A DNA stretch of 64,000 bases from contig CAXXWW010000008.1 in NCBI GenBank assembly GCA_963665215.2, positions 682,001-746,000 of the forward strand, written 5' to 3'. The stretch comes from G963665215 sp963665215. Its GTDB lineage: Bacteria > Chloroflexota > Dehalococcoidia > Lucifugimonadales > CAUZJF01. Shown piece after piece: positions 39,293 through 48,700 of the stretch (positions are counted from its first letter, which is position 1; the number at the start of each line of letters is the position of its first letter). The position numbers and the translations under genes were made by a program. The notes beneath the pieces are model-generated. The model was not told the origin of the DNA. It saw nothing but the letters and a program-made list of their open reading frames with translations, and ran no database searches.

Positions 39293-40624
39293 GCTTGGCG
39301 CCGCCGATAACCGGCCGATACGATCCAAGAATCCCTGGAACAACCGTCGAGGAGCCGACACCTCGGATAACTGAAAGATCAACCACCGGGAGTGACGCAC
39401 CAGACGGCCTCCCATCTTGATCAGCTTGACCTGCACGCTCCGCAGCGACCAGTGCTTGACCGCCTTGGGCAGACACAGCCGGCGAAGGAAGTTCCCAAGG
39501 TTGTACGCCAGGACGAACAGAGACAGACGCACCCGGTTGGCCACGAACCGATGGCACGACAGCCGAGTCCAGTTCAGCGCGTACTTGCCCTCCTTGATCC
39601 ACTGCTCGGCTGTCCCGCGACCATTGTAGAATCGCACCACGCCCTCGGGGCCAGCCGTCATGTTCGTGACGATGAAACCCACCCGAGGGAACAGCTCTCC
39701 CCTATGCCACTCCACCCTGGCCACCACCCGCCGAGCGCGGTCCCAACTCCCGGCACGATACCAAAAGTCGTCGTATCGGATCACTGGATGCTTCGGCGGC
39801 CTCCCCACAGGTCGTATCAGCAAAGGAGCGATCTCCCATTGCAGCACTCTGTTGCTCGGCAGCCGTATTGCGTAGAAGACTCGCCGCTCCTCCAGGTACT
39901 CATAGATGTCCGGCTTGGCGAATGCGGCATCGGCCCGAAAGTACCGTCGCACTCCTGTCGCCCCGTAGCGGGACAGGACCGGATCCAATACATCACGCCA
40001 CCTGTGCGCGCTATGTAAGTTCCCCGCACGCAGCATAGCGCCCTCGCAGTCACCGAACTGGTTGAACACGAACAAAGGGTGATAGCACGTGCTCCCAAAG
40101 TGACCGTTGTACGACGCTCCCTCCTGTTCTCCATGTACCGGACTCTCCGAACTGTCCATGTCCAAGATCACCCGCCGGTGCGCCGTGTGCGTCATCGCCC
40201 GGTCCACCCACGTAGCGTTCACTCGGCCCAACCCTTCCACGTTGCCGTCTTGGGTAAGCACCCCGGTCTCGAACCGGCTCATGGTGTTGGTACTCGCTGC
40301 TGGTCTTTCAGGACCACCTCGCCGTCCAACGATCACACGCATCGTCGGATCGTCGGCCAGCCGTTCAGCGTCGTTGGTATCCTCGTAGCCCGCCAGACGA
40401 CTGTACACCGACTGCCTGAGCAGGTCCACCAATCGGTGCTGCACGTTACGACCGCCCCGACTCTCCTGCAGACACTCATCCGCCGTCTCCGTCAGTCCCA
40501 GTGCATCGTCCAACTCGCGGCAGGCCAGCAGCCCGGCATCTGAGGTAATAGTGGCACCGTGGAACTCCAATCGTATACGGCGGTCGAAACGGAGCGTGGT
40601 GCGGGGGTTGGTGCTTTCACCCAT
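39293..40624 (-). pseudogene. IS1380-family transposase, 3' end removed at IS256 copy 3
   Basis: About 440 residues remain. Motifs are ATITSDAGLLACRELDDAL, an ILDMDSSESPVHG block (first Asp), RYFRADAAFAKPDIYEYLE (second Asp) and GTAEQWIKEGKYALNWTRLSC (Glu region), as in IS1380-type transposases. The start is ATG 40624. The 3' end runs into the IS256 terminal repeat, ending TSIGV inside it, so the native tail is lost. All catalytic residues are upstream of the cut, so activity is possible but the element end is gone. Confidence 0.85.
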
Positions 40625-40665
40625 TGGTAATTGATTAGCGGAGCGGAGTGCGAGGAGGGGTTCAG

Positions 40666-41322
40666 TCAGAAGGAAGGGGTGGGGACCGGAGCACCGCTGA
40701 ACACACCGCAGAGCCCGTTGACCAGCGAGTGATCGCCGCCATTCCGAGCCAGGGTCCTGATCACGCTGGTGAAGGCCGAGAACGCATCCGCACCACCGAC
40801 GTTCTTCGAGCAGTGCGATACCTTCCGCGCGATCACTGCCCCACGGAGCGCTCTCTCAGCACGGTTGTTGGTCGGCTCAATACTTGGATCATCCAGGAAA
40901 CGCAGCAGGTTGCCCCGGTCATCGTGCCAACCGAGTTCGTTCTGCAGTCTCCAGTTGTCCGCATCCGACATGGGACGGTCGCGGAGATGATAGGTCGCCT
41001 CTCGTCTCAGCCGCTCGGCCTCGGCGGCAAAGTCCGCCGCCTCTCCTCGGTGATATGCCTGCCGGAGCTCCATCGCTTCTCTGAGCAGGCGGCTCAGACG
41101 ATTGCCGAAGCTGCGACCTCTCCCTCTCTTGGTCTGGACCACCTCACTGATCGAGCGCAGCACGTGGGCCAGACATTTCTGCTGCTTCACCCCCGACAGA
41201 GCCTGAGCATCGTAGCTCCGTCCTCGGTCCGTTACCATCACCCCTCCATAGTCCGAGGGCACCACCTCACGTACCTCTTCGTTGCGGTGACGAGCACCTA
41301 CGAGACGGCCCTTACGCCGCAC
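40666..41322 (-). pseudogene. IS66-family transposase, C-terminal fragment
   Basis: The remaining 218 residues include VMVTDRGRSYDAQ, KCLAHVLRSISEV, and the final PSIEPTNNRAERALRGAVIARKVSHCSKN motif typical of IS66 transposases. The N-terminal zinc-finger region and the first catalytic Asp are absent. The 5' side abuts an integrase-like fragment, and no start codon is convincing. It is a remnant. Confidence 0.8.
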
Positions 41323-41329
41323 TGTCGGC

Positions 41330-41647
41330 GGCGTAAGGGCCCAGCAGGTGTACGCTGAGCGATTCCATGTCCCGGATCATGCCCAATCTGGGGCTGTCGC
41401 CCAAGTACCCGGGGCCGAAGCCCGCCTGTTTCGTCGCTGCGCTTATCCGTACCGTTATCTGGTTCGGTCTCATGCCCAGGATGAGCTCGTCTTCGCCCGC
41501 GCCTTGACGGATCGACAGGAGCAGCCTCATGGTGTCGGCGCTCACCTCACGATATTCCGGCTCATCTGCTCCACCGAGACGCACCTGGCTAGAGCCGCTG
41601 CGCAAGCCCCACCTGAAGGACAGCCCAATCCTGATCGTTGACCGCAA
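41330..41647 (-). pseudogene. Tyrosine recombinase (integrase) fragment
   Basis: A 100-residue stretch ILGMRPNQITVRISAATKQAGFGPGYLGDSPRLGMIRDM resembles the catalytic C-terminal part of phage-type tyrosine recombinases. The usual H-x-x-R (for example SGHSxR) appears as DSPR, so the His is replaced by Asp. Both ends are missing, including the catalytic Tyr. It is interpreted as a degraded integrase of an old genomic island. Confidence 0.5.
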
Positions 41648-41795
41648 CTGGCCGAGAACGAGGCCCGTTGTCGCCGACCGCTTCGGGGTTGAGTGGCATC
41701 AAGCTCCTGTTTGGCATTGACTGAGTAACCCTAGCAGCATATCCTTGGATGGTGTCCAAGGCTGTTGGTGCCAGGGCTTTGAGGAGGCAGCGATA

Positions 41796-42041
41796 ATGGC
41801 TTCAACCAAACGCCTGCTACCGACAGGCGAATGTTGGTGTGGGTGCGGCGCAGAAACCGCAATAGGCTCCTTCTTCCTGCCGGGTCACGACAAGACCGCC
41901 GAGTCCGCGGTGATCTCGGTTGAGTACGGCGGCGTCCCCGGGTTCCTGGTGAAGCATGGCTATGGACCCGGCGGCAAGAATGCCATACGTGAGGTGGATA
42001 GGTGGCGTTCCAAGGGTAAACGCAGGAGTGAAGTTCGATGA
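41796..42041 (+). CDS. Small Cys/His-containing protein upstream of an HsdM remnant
   Basis: The 81-residue product is MASTKRLLPTGECWCGCG and onward. The CWCGCG cluster with FFLPGHDK may bind a metal; the middle (YGGVPGFLVKHGYGPGG) is Gly-rich. The stop overlaps the HsdM remnant start by 4 nt (ATGA), so it was in the same operon. Similar small proteins are found in mobile islands (from memory); no function is named. Confidence 0.55.
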   Translation: MASTKRLLPTGECWCGCGAETAIGSFFLPGHDKTAESAVISVEYGGVPGFLVKHGYGPGGKNAIREVDRWRSKGKRRSEVR

Positions 42042-42253
42042 CGACTGCACGACAGAGACGCGGAAACTCCAACGGGGAGACCGAATCCAGCGGCAACGGG
42101 ACCTTCATGGGCCACGAGGACGGGTATTATGCAGGTGACCGATGCACTCGTGGCAGCATGGCCGGTGTCACGTACAAGCACGTCGTTCTCGGCCCCGTCT
42201 TCCTCAAGTGGGTTCTGCGAGGGAATCAGGGCTGGTCAGATGCAGCCAGTTGA
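42038..42253 (+). pseudogene. Type I restriction-modification methylase (HsdM), N-terminal remnant
   Basis: The 71-residue frame reads GTFMGHEDGYYAGDRC, then TRGSMAGVTYKHVVLGPVFLKWV. This aligns with the conserved HsdM N-terminal start, where a Gly-x-Glu...[22 protein letters not shown] block is standard. Many substitutions and an early stop follow, and IS630 begins 47 bp later. The rest of HsdM, HsdS and HsdR are not in the window. It marks a lost restriction system. Confidence 0.65.
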
Positions 42254-43016
42254 CACCGAGACCACGGCGGAGGCATTCGATTGAGTGTCGCTATCGGCCT
42301 AGTGGTTCAACGTTTTTGTATTGATGGGTAGAGTGACTTTAGCTTGATGCGCGCATCCTCGGTAGTGAAGCGCCAATCCACTCGTATCACATCCCGGTTG
42401 CGTTGATTCTGCCAAGCATTGACCTCGCCGCGCAGGATGTCTTGATTGGCAATCCGTCGGTCCAGGCACTGTCGAGCCAGCACACCGATCTCTATCTCCG
42501 CCATATTCAACCAACTCCCGTGTTTGGGAGTGTAGTGTATCTCCAGTCGCTCAGCTATACGCCTCGCCTCAGCAGGCTCGAATGCCTCGTATAGCGAGGA
42601 CAGCTTGTGAGTGTTGAGATTGTCCATTACCAGCACGATCCGGTCTCTGTCAGGGTAGTCCTCGTCGACCAGTTCCTTTATCACATGCGCCCAGTCCACC
42701 TTCGTGCGACGCTCTCTGACCTCGACTCGGCGCCATCCGTCCAACGGTGCAAACAGCATGAACAGGCTGTGTCGACGTCCAGCGATTATGTCAGGGTAAT
42801 GGACCGGCGATTATGTCAGTGGTTGCTGTGTCAAGCCAATAGTTATCCAGTTCGATGATTGAGAAATCCCCCACCTCCAGCTTCGTGTGACACCGTGGGT
42901 GGCAGTGATGGTGACTCGATCCGAGCGGAGCAGCCCGCGGATAAATGGACAACCTTGGCGGGATTGCCCACTTACCCACAGGCCGGTTGTTATGGACCGA
43001 AGGCGGTTCCACATGA

Positions 43017-43451
43017 TCAAGAGTGAGCAGCGAGCTCCCTGTCCGGATAGACAGGTGGACTTGAAGCCTCAACGTACTTTCGGACGGTGATGCGGGATAT
43101 GCCCAATTCCCGGGCGATTGCCCGAAGAGAAAGGCCTCGACGCTTGGCCCTCTGCACTGCTTTCCAACGGGCTCGCTGACGAGGCGTCGGCGGTCTGGGT
43201 GGTTGAGCCTTAGGGTGGACGGCTTCACTCTCGCGATCCGTGGTCAATCTCCCTGCGGCGAGTCCCCGGCCGATCGCGGTCATCGCTCCCAGTCCTTCTC
43301 GCTCGTGACCACCGATCCCGTTGGTGTCCATGCCTGCAGCGAGGTTCTCCACGGTGACGCTGCCAAGACCTCGAGTGGCGTTCAGAGTCCGGAGGACACC
43401 AGGACGCGGTGGCGCTTCCTGGGTAGGGACGATTTGGTTTTGATAGCACAC
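43017..43451 (-). CDS. HTH protein, ISL3-like fragment, in ISNCY copy 2
   Basis: The product is the same 144 residues as 22235-22669, with the HTH RRGLSLRAIARELGISRITVRKY. It lies downstream of the transposase on the same strand, so a polycistronic message is possible. Preservation in both copies says it moves with the element but does not prove a role; it may be a captured piece of an ISL3 transposase. Confidence 0.5.
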   Translation of the reverse strand: MCYQNQIVPTQEAPPRPGVLRTLNATRGLGSVTVENLAAGMDTNGIGGHEREGLGAMTAIGRGLAAGRLTTDRESEAVHPKAQPPRPPTPRQRARWKAVQRAKRRGLSLRAIARELGISRITVRKYVEASSPPVYPDRELAAHS

Positions 43452-43583
43452 TACTAGTAGACTGACATCCTAGCAATGAAGGGTAACGAGAATACTGCGC
43501 GACGCTCCCATCCTAACCTTCCCCCTGACGGGAAGGGACTCACTGTTGCCGTGAGGTCTCGCCAATCCAGGCTAACCCTCATT

Positions 43584-44711
43584 TCAAAGATTTCGCACCA
43601 CTAGCTTGCCGTCCAATCGCTCCTGGACCACCACGTGCGCTCCAACGTAAGTCAGAGAGCGTCGCACGAAGGTGGACCGTTCGCTCGAAGGAAGCAGTTG
43701 GAGGGTATGCCAGTTGTACTTGACTGTGTTGTCTCTGGCCACCTTGCGGCTATGCTTGAAGCACAGTATGCCTGCCAGGTTCAGGTCCGGATCTGGAGAG
43801 CGATATGCGTTGGTGGACTGTGCTGGTGGCACCCCGAATCGCTTGTTGAAGCGGGTCAAGAAAGCCCACAGGACTTGGTTGGCCTCTGAGATGGTTCTGG
43901 CCCCAGCCAGACGTAGTTCGGTCACCAGCCGATCCTGGAAGGTGCCGTTGGCCCGTTCTACCCGACCCTTCGCCTCCGGAGAACGCGCGAAGATCTGCTC
44001 CACCCCAAGCTCTGCCATCGCACGACCGAATTGGGTCGGCGCAGGCGATTGATGCGAGCCAGGTACATACTTGAAGACGGCGTGGCGGTCACTGTACAGG
44101 GCCAAAGGAACCCCACAACGCCGGATCAGCTCTTGCATGAGGAGGAAATAGCCATGAGTGTCCTCTTCATGGCGAAACAGTGCGTAGGGCACGGTGCTGG
44201 TGGCATCATCGATTGCCAACAGCAGGGTGCATCGAGGGCCCCGTTCTTCTAGCCAGGCATGAACGCTGCCATCTACTTGCACCAACATGCCTTCCTGGCT
44301 CATGCGCTGGCGACGGACCCGATGCAGTGGGGGTCGACGTCGACGGGGGCTAGCCATGCCGGCGCCTACCAGGATACGCCGGACCGTAGAGCGCCCCAAG
44401 ACGATCTCTTCCCGCTCTGCCAGGAGCTCGGTTAGGTGCGTATGATTTACTCTTGCATACCGTGTGCGTGCCAGGGCCACAACTTGAGTCCTAGCCTCCT
44501 CCGGGATGGAGTTGTTCGCTCGGCGACCTCGGTTCCCATGAGCCAGTGCGGCGGCACCCTCCTTCCGATACTCCGCCAGGATTCGCCAAACGTGGCGTTC
44601 ACTCACTCCCAGAACCTCTGCCGCCTCATCCACTGATATCTGACCTTCCAGGATACCGTTGAGCACTTGGAGCCTTGCCTGTTCTTTCTGGGTCAATGTC
44701 AATCCTTTCAT
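43584..44711 (-). CDS. ISNCY-family transposase, copy 2 (uninterrupted)
   Basis: The protein is 375 residues: an HTH (VDEAAEVLGVSERHVWRI), a basic NRGRRANNS region and an integrase-like core with DGSVHAWLE (D), DDATSTVPYAL (D) and RVERANGTFQDRL (E). The region ERSTFVRRSLTYVGAHVV has seven residues, FVRRSLT, not found in copy 1. They arise from a 21-bp insert whose sequence is identical to part of the IS630 transposase gene. This may alter activity. The start ATG follows the left-end repeats. Confidence 0.9.
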   Translation of the reverse strand: MKGLTLTQKEQARLQVLNGILEGQISVDEAAEVLGVSERHVWRILAEYRKEGAAALAHGNRGRRANNSIPEEARTQVVALARTRYARVNHTHLTELLAEREEIVLGRSTVRRILVGAGMASPRRRRPPLHRVRRQRMSQEGMLVQVDGSVHAWLEERGPRCTLLLAIDDATSTVPYALFRHEEDTHGYFLLMQELIRRCGVPLALYSDRHAVFKYVPGSHQSPAPTQFGRAMAELGVEQIFARSPEAKGRVERANGTFQDRLVTELRLAGARTISEANQVLWAFLTRFNKRFGVPPAQSTNAYRSPDPDLNLAGILCFKHSRKVARDNTVKYNWHTLQLLPSSERSTFVRRSLTYVGAHVVVQERLDGKLVVRNL

Positions 44712-46246
44712 GAACTGACATTTTCCCTGACCTGTTAACTACTGACATAATCGTAGACCATCGACACAGGCTGCTCACTCCATTGCGCTCGTATTCGTAG
44801 TCGTATGCCGCCGATAAGCCGGGCGCTGCGGGACGCGGCACTCGCGTCTCCTTGACTTGCTGTTTGCTCGTCTCATCCATGCACACCAGAACCTCATTCC
44901 CATCGTACGGCCGTTGGTAGACCTCCAGTACGTCTTCCATCGCGCACACAAACTCCGCGCTCTGACCGGGCGGGATGCACCAACTCTGCTTCAGCCACGG
45001 CTTCAGTTCGTTTTTTTTTAAGCGCCTGGCGAACCGTCTCGGTGCTAATGGTCCCGACTATCTCACACTCGACCAACTGGTCAGCCAACAGCTTCAGGGT
45101 CCAACTGGCACGCCCCTCCGGCGGTTCCCCGCAGGCCATCGCTATCAACCGTGCTTCACCTTCGCCGTCCAGTCTCTTTTGACGCCGACGCAGTTGCTTT
45201 TTACGATTCAGCGCAGACTCGACCCCCTCCTCCACACAGCGCTTGCGTATTCGCTCGACCGTTGACTGTCCCACACCGAGCGCGCTGGTGATGTCCGCGT
45301 CCTTCATTCCCCCGTCCGAGCGTGACTCATCGCTCATCAGCAGAATGCGCGCATGGGTCTGTTTGTACGCCGCAGCCCGACCGCGTGAGACCAAGGCGTT
45401 GAGTTCCTGTTGTTCGTCGGTAGTCAGTCTGATACGGTACTTCTTGGTAGACATCATGGTTCCTCCTCGGTTCAACGTGCGTACGATTGAACCCCCAAGA
45501 GGAACAATGACTATCATGGTATTCGTTTCAATGATGTTGGACCACTAGGAGTGTGTCTGAGTATTCCCTGAGACCAACGATGTACATAATGCACATTGTG
45601 CTATGGTGCGATTAGCGTTGCACTGCTTTCCTCTATACTCGTTATCGTGAGCATTATGACGAATAGCGTCTTTCTCGGACAGGCTCCTAGCGGCACCGTC
45701 CTCGCCCCCAACGCTACCTATTGGATCATCCTCACCAATAGCAGTAGCAGCGAGGACCTCGAGCCCGTCGCCACCTCATCCGATAACGAGGATGCCGACG
45801 CCTCTCCCGGCTGGTCCATCGGCAACACCTCGCTCTTCCGCCCCCGCCACCCCGGTGGCCCTTGGAACAGCCAAGTGTCCACCACCCAAAGAGCCCTCTC
45901 TTTCAAGGTCACCACCACCACTCCCGGGCCCATCATCGATTCTGCCACGGTCAAATCCAACGGCACGTCGATAGACCTCGTCTCCGACGAAAACCTCTCC
46001 ACCGACATTCCCGCCCACAGCCAGATCTCCATCACCGCCGGCAGCAGCGCAATCAGCATCGGCTCCTTCTCTCTCGTCGGCAAGAGATACACCCTCGGCG
46101 GCCTCAGCCCCGTCATCGGAATAGGCCAGGACGTCACCGTTGCCTACACCGACCCCACCTCCAGCGACGACGCCAACGCCTTCCAGGATACCGCCGGCAA
46201 CGACTGCCCCTCATTCTCCATCGCAGCCACCAACAACTCCACCGCA

Positions 46247-46503
46247 GACACCACCCCGCCGACGCTGGAGAGCGCTAGCGTCAGGCCGAACGGCGACCGG
46301 ATCTTCCTCTACTTCGACGAGGACATTGACAAATCCGGCCTCGACCTGCTGCCCCCGACCTCCGCCCTCAGCGTCACCGCCGACGGGGTCGACGTGTCGG
46401 TCGGTGCGTTTCTTCCGGTCACTGGGAACGACCGCCTCGCCCTTGGCGGGCTATCCAGCGTGATCTACCAGGGCCAGGACGTCACCGTCACCTACACCGA
46501 CCC
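46247..46503 (+). repeat. 257-bp direct repeat, unit 1
   Basis: This segment of the surface-protein fragment is repeated at 47108-47364, with offset 861, and appears identical base for base by eye. It encodes one SwmB-type module. Confidence 0.9.
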
Positions 46504-47107
46504 CACCGCCGGCAACGACGCCGCCTCCTTCACCACCGGCGAGGACGACGTCCCCGCCGTTACCAACGACTCCACCGTCGAGCCGCCGAAAGGCACGCTG
46601 GTTTCGAACGCGGAACAAACGATTGAGGGTGCTATCTCAAGTACGATCCAGACGCAGAGCATTGTCACCGGCTCCTGGACCGGCGGATACACGCTCTCCA
46701 CGATCCAGCTCCGGCTGGGTGATGATTCCACGTTGCCGGGCGTAACCGACCTCATCGCGGCCGTCAAAGCCGACGACGGCTCGGGCGAACCGGGCGCTCT
46801 TGTCGCCAGTCTCGCCAATCCAGCCAGTCTCACGAATGATGCGCTCAACACGTTCACCGCGCCGGCCGGCACCGTGCTTGCCCCGGAAACGACGTACTGG
46901 GTGGTTGTCAACGAGGAAAGGAGCAACTCCGCCGACTGGGTGAATCTCAGAGTTACCGCAAACGACGAGGAGGACGAGGCCTTCTCGGGATGGAGCATTG
47001 GAAACAATCGCCTCTCCAAAGTCTCTGCATCAGGTAGTTGGAATCATGGCGCCACCGTCTCGAATCTGATCATCGTGAGCGGCAGCGTGATCGTGGGGAC
47101 CACCGTG

Positions 47108-47364
47108 GACACCACCCCGCCGACGCTGGAGAGCGCTAGCGTCAGGCCGAACGGCGACCGGATCTTCCTCTACTTCGACGAGGACATTGACAAATCCGGC
47201 CTCGACCTGCTGCCCCCGACCTCCGCCCTCAGCGTCACCGCCGACGGGGTCGACGTGTCGGTCGGTGCGTTTCTTCCGGTCACTGGGAACGACCGCCTCG
47301 CCCTTGGCGGGCTATCCAGCGTGATCTACCAGGGCCAGGACGTCACCGTCACCTACACCGACCC
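47108..47364 (+). repeat. 257-bp direct repeat, unit 2
   Basis: Second unit of the repeat at 46247-46503. The sequences diverge just after CTACACCGACCC on the 3' side and before GACACCACC on the 5' side, so the unit is a little shorter than one full module. Confidence 0.9.
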
Positions 47365-47724
47365 AACCACCGGCAACGACGACGCCGCCCTCCAGGACAA
47401 GGCCGGCAACGACACGGCCTCCTTCACCACCGGCGAGGACGACGTCCCCGTCGTACCGGGCGCGCCGACGGGCCTGACGGCGACGCCCAACGGGGCGACG
47501 CAAATCGACCTCACCTGGACCGCCCCGGCGGACAACGGCGGCGACGCCATCACCGGCTACCAGATTGAGTATTCCGACGACGGTGGGACGAGTTGGAGCG
47601 TGCTGGTCGCCGACACCCAGTCCACCGACTGAACAAGTTTTTATACTTTGGATATGTGTGAGGCCAAAGACTTCCCTCCCTCTGAGCGCGACGAGCTGAT
47701 GGGGCTGGTCACGCAGTTAGGAAG

Positions 47725-48642
47725 GTGTCCCAGTGCCGCGCCACGCCCTCGAGGGGATCGGGGCGGACGTCAGCCATCCGACGGGCCGCCGGAGGCGATC
47801 AGCCCTACCCGCTCGCGCACCATCCCGCCGAACACGGCGCGGGGACTGCTGAACTCGACGCCCCGGTCCATCCTCCACACGCGGACGTTGGTCAGACCCC
47901 CGCCGCGATCGTCACGGCGTCGAGACAGCTCGAGGACTACGACGTAGAGCTCGACCGGGACATCTCGGAGGTCGGGATCTATACCGTGCCCGAGATCGTC
48001 CCCGACGTCAGCGGGCCTAAGGCGATGATCGAGATCGTCGAAGAGGTGGTGACGCGCTTGGCCGCTCCCGACAGGTTGGTGGGGCTGCTGGGCGGCGAGC
48101 ACTCCATCACGGTCGGCGCGGTCACCGCGCTGGCGGGCTCGCACCCGGACATCAGCGTGCTCTACCTCGACGCTCACGCCGACCTGCGCGACGAGTACAT
48201 GGGTTCCCGGTGGGGCCACGCGTCCGTCGCGCGGCGGCTGCACGAAGTGTGCCCGCTGGTCGAGGTGGGCGTCCGCAGCCTCAGCCTCGGCGAGCGGCGC
48301 TTCATCCGCGACAACGAGATCCCGGTCGTCTTCTGGCCGCCGGCCAACGGCAACGGCCAAAGACCCGCGGAGACGGTCATAGACGCGCTGACGCCGGCCG
48401 TCTACGTGAGCATCGACCTGGACGTACCGGACCCCGCCCTGATGCCGGCCGTGGGGACGCCTGAGCCGGGAGGCATGAGCTGGCACGATCTGATCGGCAT
48501 CGTCAGGGCCGTGGCGCGCGAGCGCAAGATCGTCGGGTTCGACGTCACGGAGCTGAGTCCCGGGGAGGGCCCGGAGGCCGGCGCGTTCACCGCGGCCAAG
48601 CTGGTGCAGAAGGTGATCGGGTACTCCGTACCTGCCGCGTAG
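47725..48642 (+). CDS. Agmatinase/arginase-family hydrolase, N-terminus rearranged
   Basis: From about residue 65 the protein is normal ureohydrolase: AAIVTASRQLEDYD, GGEHSITVGAV, the Mn ligands in YLDAHADLRDEY and SIDLDVPDPALMPAVGTPEPGG, and DVTELSP near the end. Before that the sequence is low in recognisable structure, and the usual N-terminal segment (about 50 residues) is absent, so a rearrangement probably replaced it near 47.9 kb. The start at 47725 is only formal. If functional it would hydrolyse agmatine or a related guanidino compound; the exact substrate is unclear. Confidence 0.7.
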   Translation: MSQCRATPSRGSGRTSAIRRAAGGDQPYPLAHHPAEHGAGTAELDAPVHPPHADVGQTPAAIVTASRQLEDYDVELDRDISEVGIYTVPEIVPDVSGPKAMIEIVEEVVTRLAAPDRLVGLLGGEHSITVGAVTALAGSHPDISVLYLDAHADLRDEYMGSRWGHASVARRLHEVCPLVEVGVRSLSLGERRFIRDNEIPVVFWPPANGNGQRPAETVIDALTPAVYVSIDLDVPDPALMPAVGTPEPGGMSWHDLIGIVRAVARERKIVGFDVTELSPGEGPEAGAFTAAKLVQKVIGYSVPAA

Positions 48643-48700
48643 CTTTTCCGGGCGTGCGGATTGGCGCAGACCGCGAAGCGTGACGGGCGCCGAGGCCGAC

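Larger units (their letters stand above)
42770..44766 (-). mobile_element. ISNCY-family element, copy 2, intact, inside IS630 copy 2
   Basis: The element is 1997 bp with TGTCGACG and CATCGACA ends and a 7-bp duplication CAGGCTG at 42763-42769 and 44767-44773. Both end regions carry CGATTATGTCAG words: two at the low-coordinate end, one at the other, close to a second TCAGGGAAAATGTCAG. It includes the transposase gene and the small HTH gene, both on the minus strand. Confidence 0.92.
42307..45457 (-). pseudogene. IS630-family transposase, copy 2, interrupted by ISNCY
   Basis: The first frame starts ATG 45457 after GAGGAGGAACC and runs through the same CTT-A9 join (about 45011-45019) as copy 1. 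The DDE frame is broken after YERNGVSSL by ISNCY and resumes at FMLFAPLDGWRR, ending at 42307 with SIQKR. Without the insert and its CAGGCTG duplication it would equal copy 1. It cannot make transposase now. Confidence 0.88.
42300..45547 (-). mobile_element. IS630-family element, copy 2, carrying an ISNCY element
   Basis: The left end is TAGTGGTTCAAC with TA at 42300-42301; the right end is the inverted TAGTGGTCCAAC ending at 45547. Without the ISNCY insert it is 1244 bp, three longer than copy 1 because of a GCG-type insertion upstream of the start codon. ISNCY copy 2 lies inside with a 7-bp duplication. The nesting is the reverse of the 18.5-22.9 kb locus. Confidence 0.88.
45596..47632 (+). 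pseudogene. Surface repeat protein fragment (SwmB-like, choice-of-anchor R, FN3)
   Basis: About 650 residues remain. The beginning (from SGTVLAPNATYWIIL) is the second half of an anchor-R-like module, so the N-terminus is missing; no signal peptide is seen. SwmB-type repeats TPPTLESASVRPNGDRIFLYFDEDIDKSG occur twice, nearly identical. A full anchor-R-like module (NAEQTIEGAISSTIQTQSIVTGSWTGGYTLSTIQL) lies between them. A partial FN3 (PTGLTATPNGATQIDLTWTAP) ends abruptly at DTQSTD. It was probably an extracellular adhesion or binding protein and is cut at both ends. Confidence 0.7.

Noticed and set aside
47770..47870. Minus-strand segment ending GLIASGGPSDG as a gene tail
   Set aside because: It looks protein-like at the end but is short and has no recognisable upstream part, so it was not annotated.
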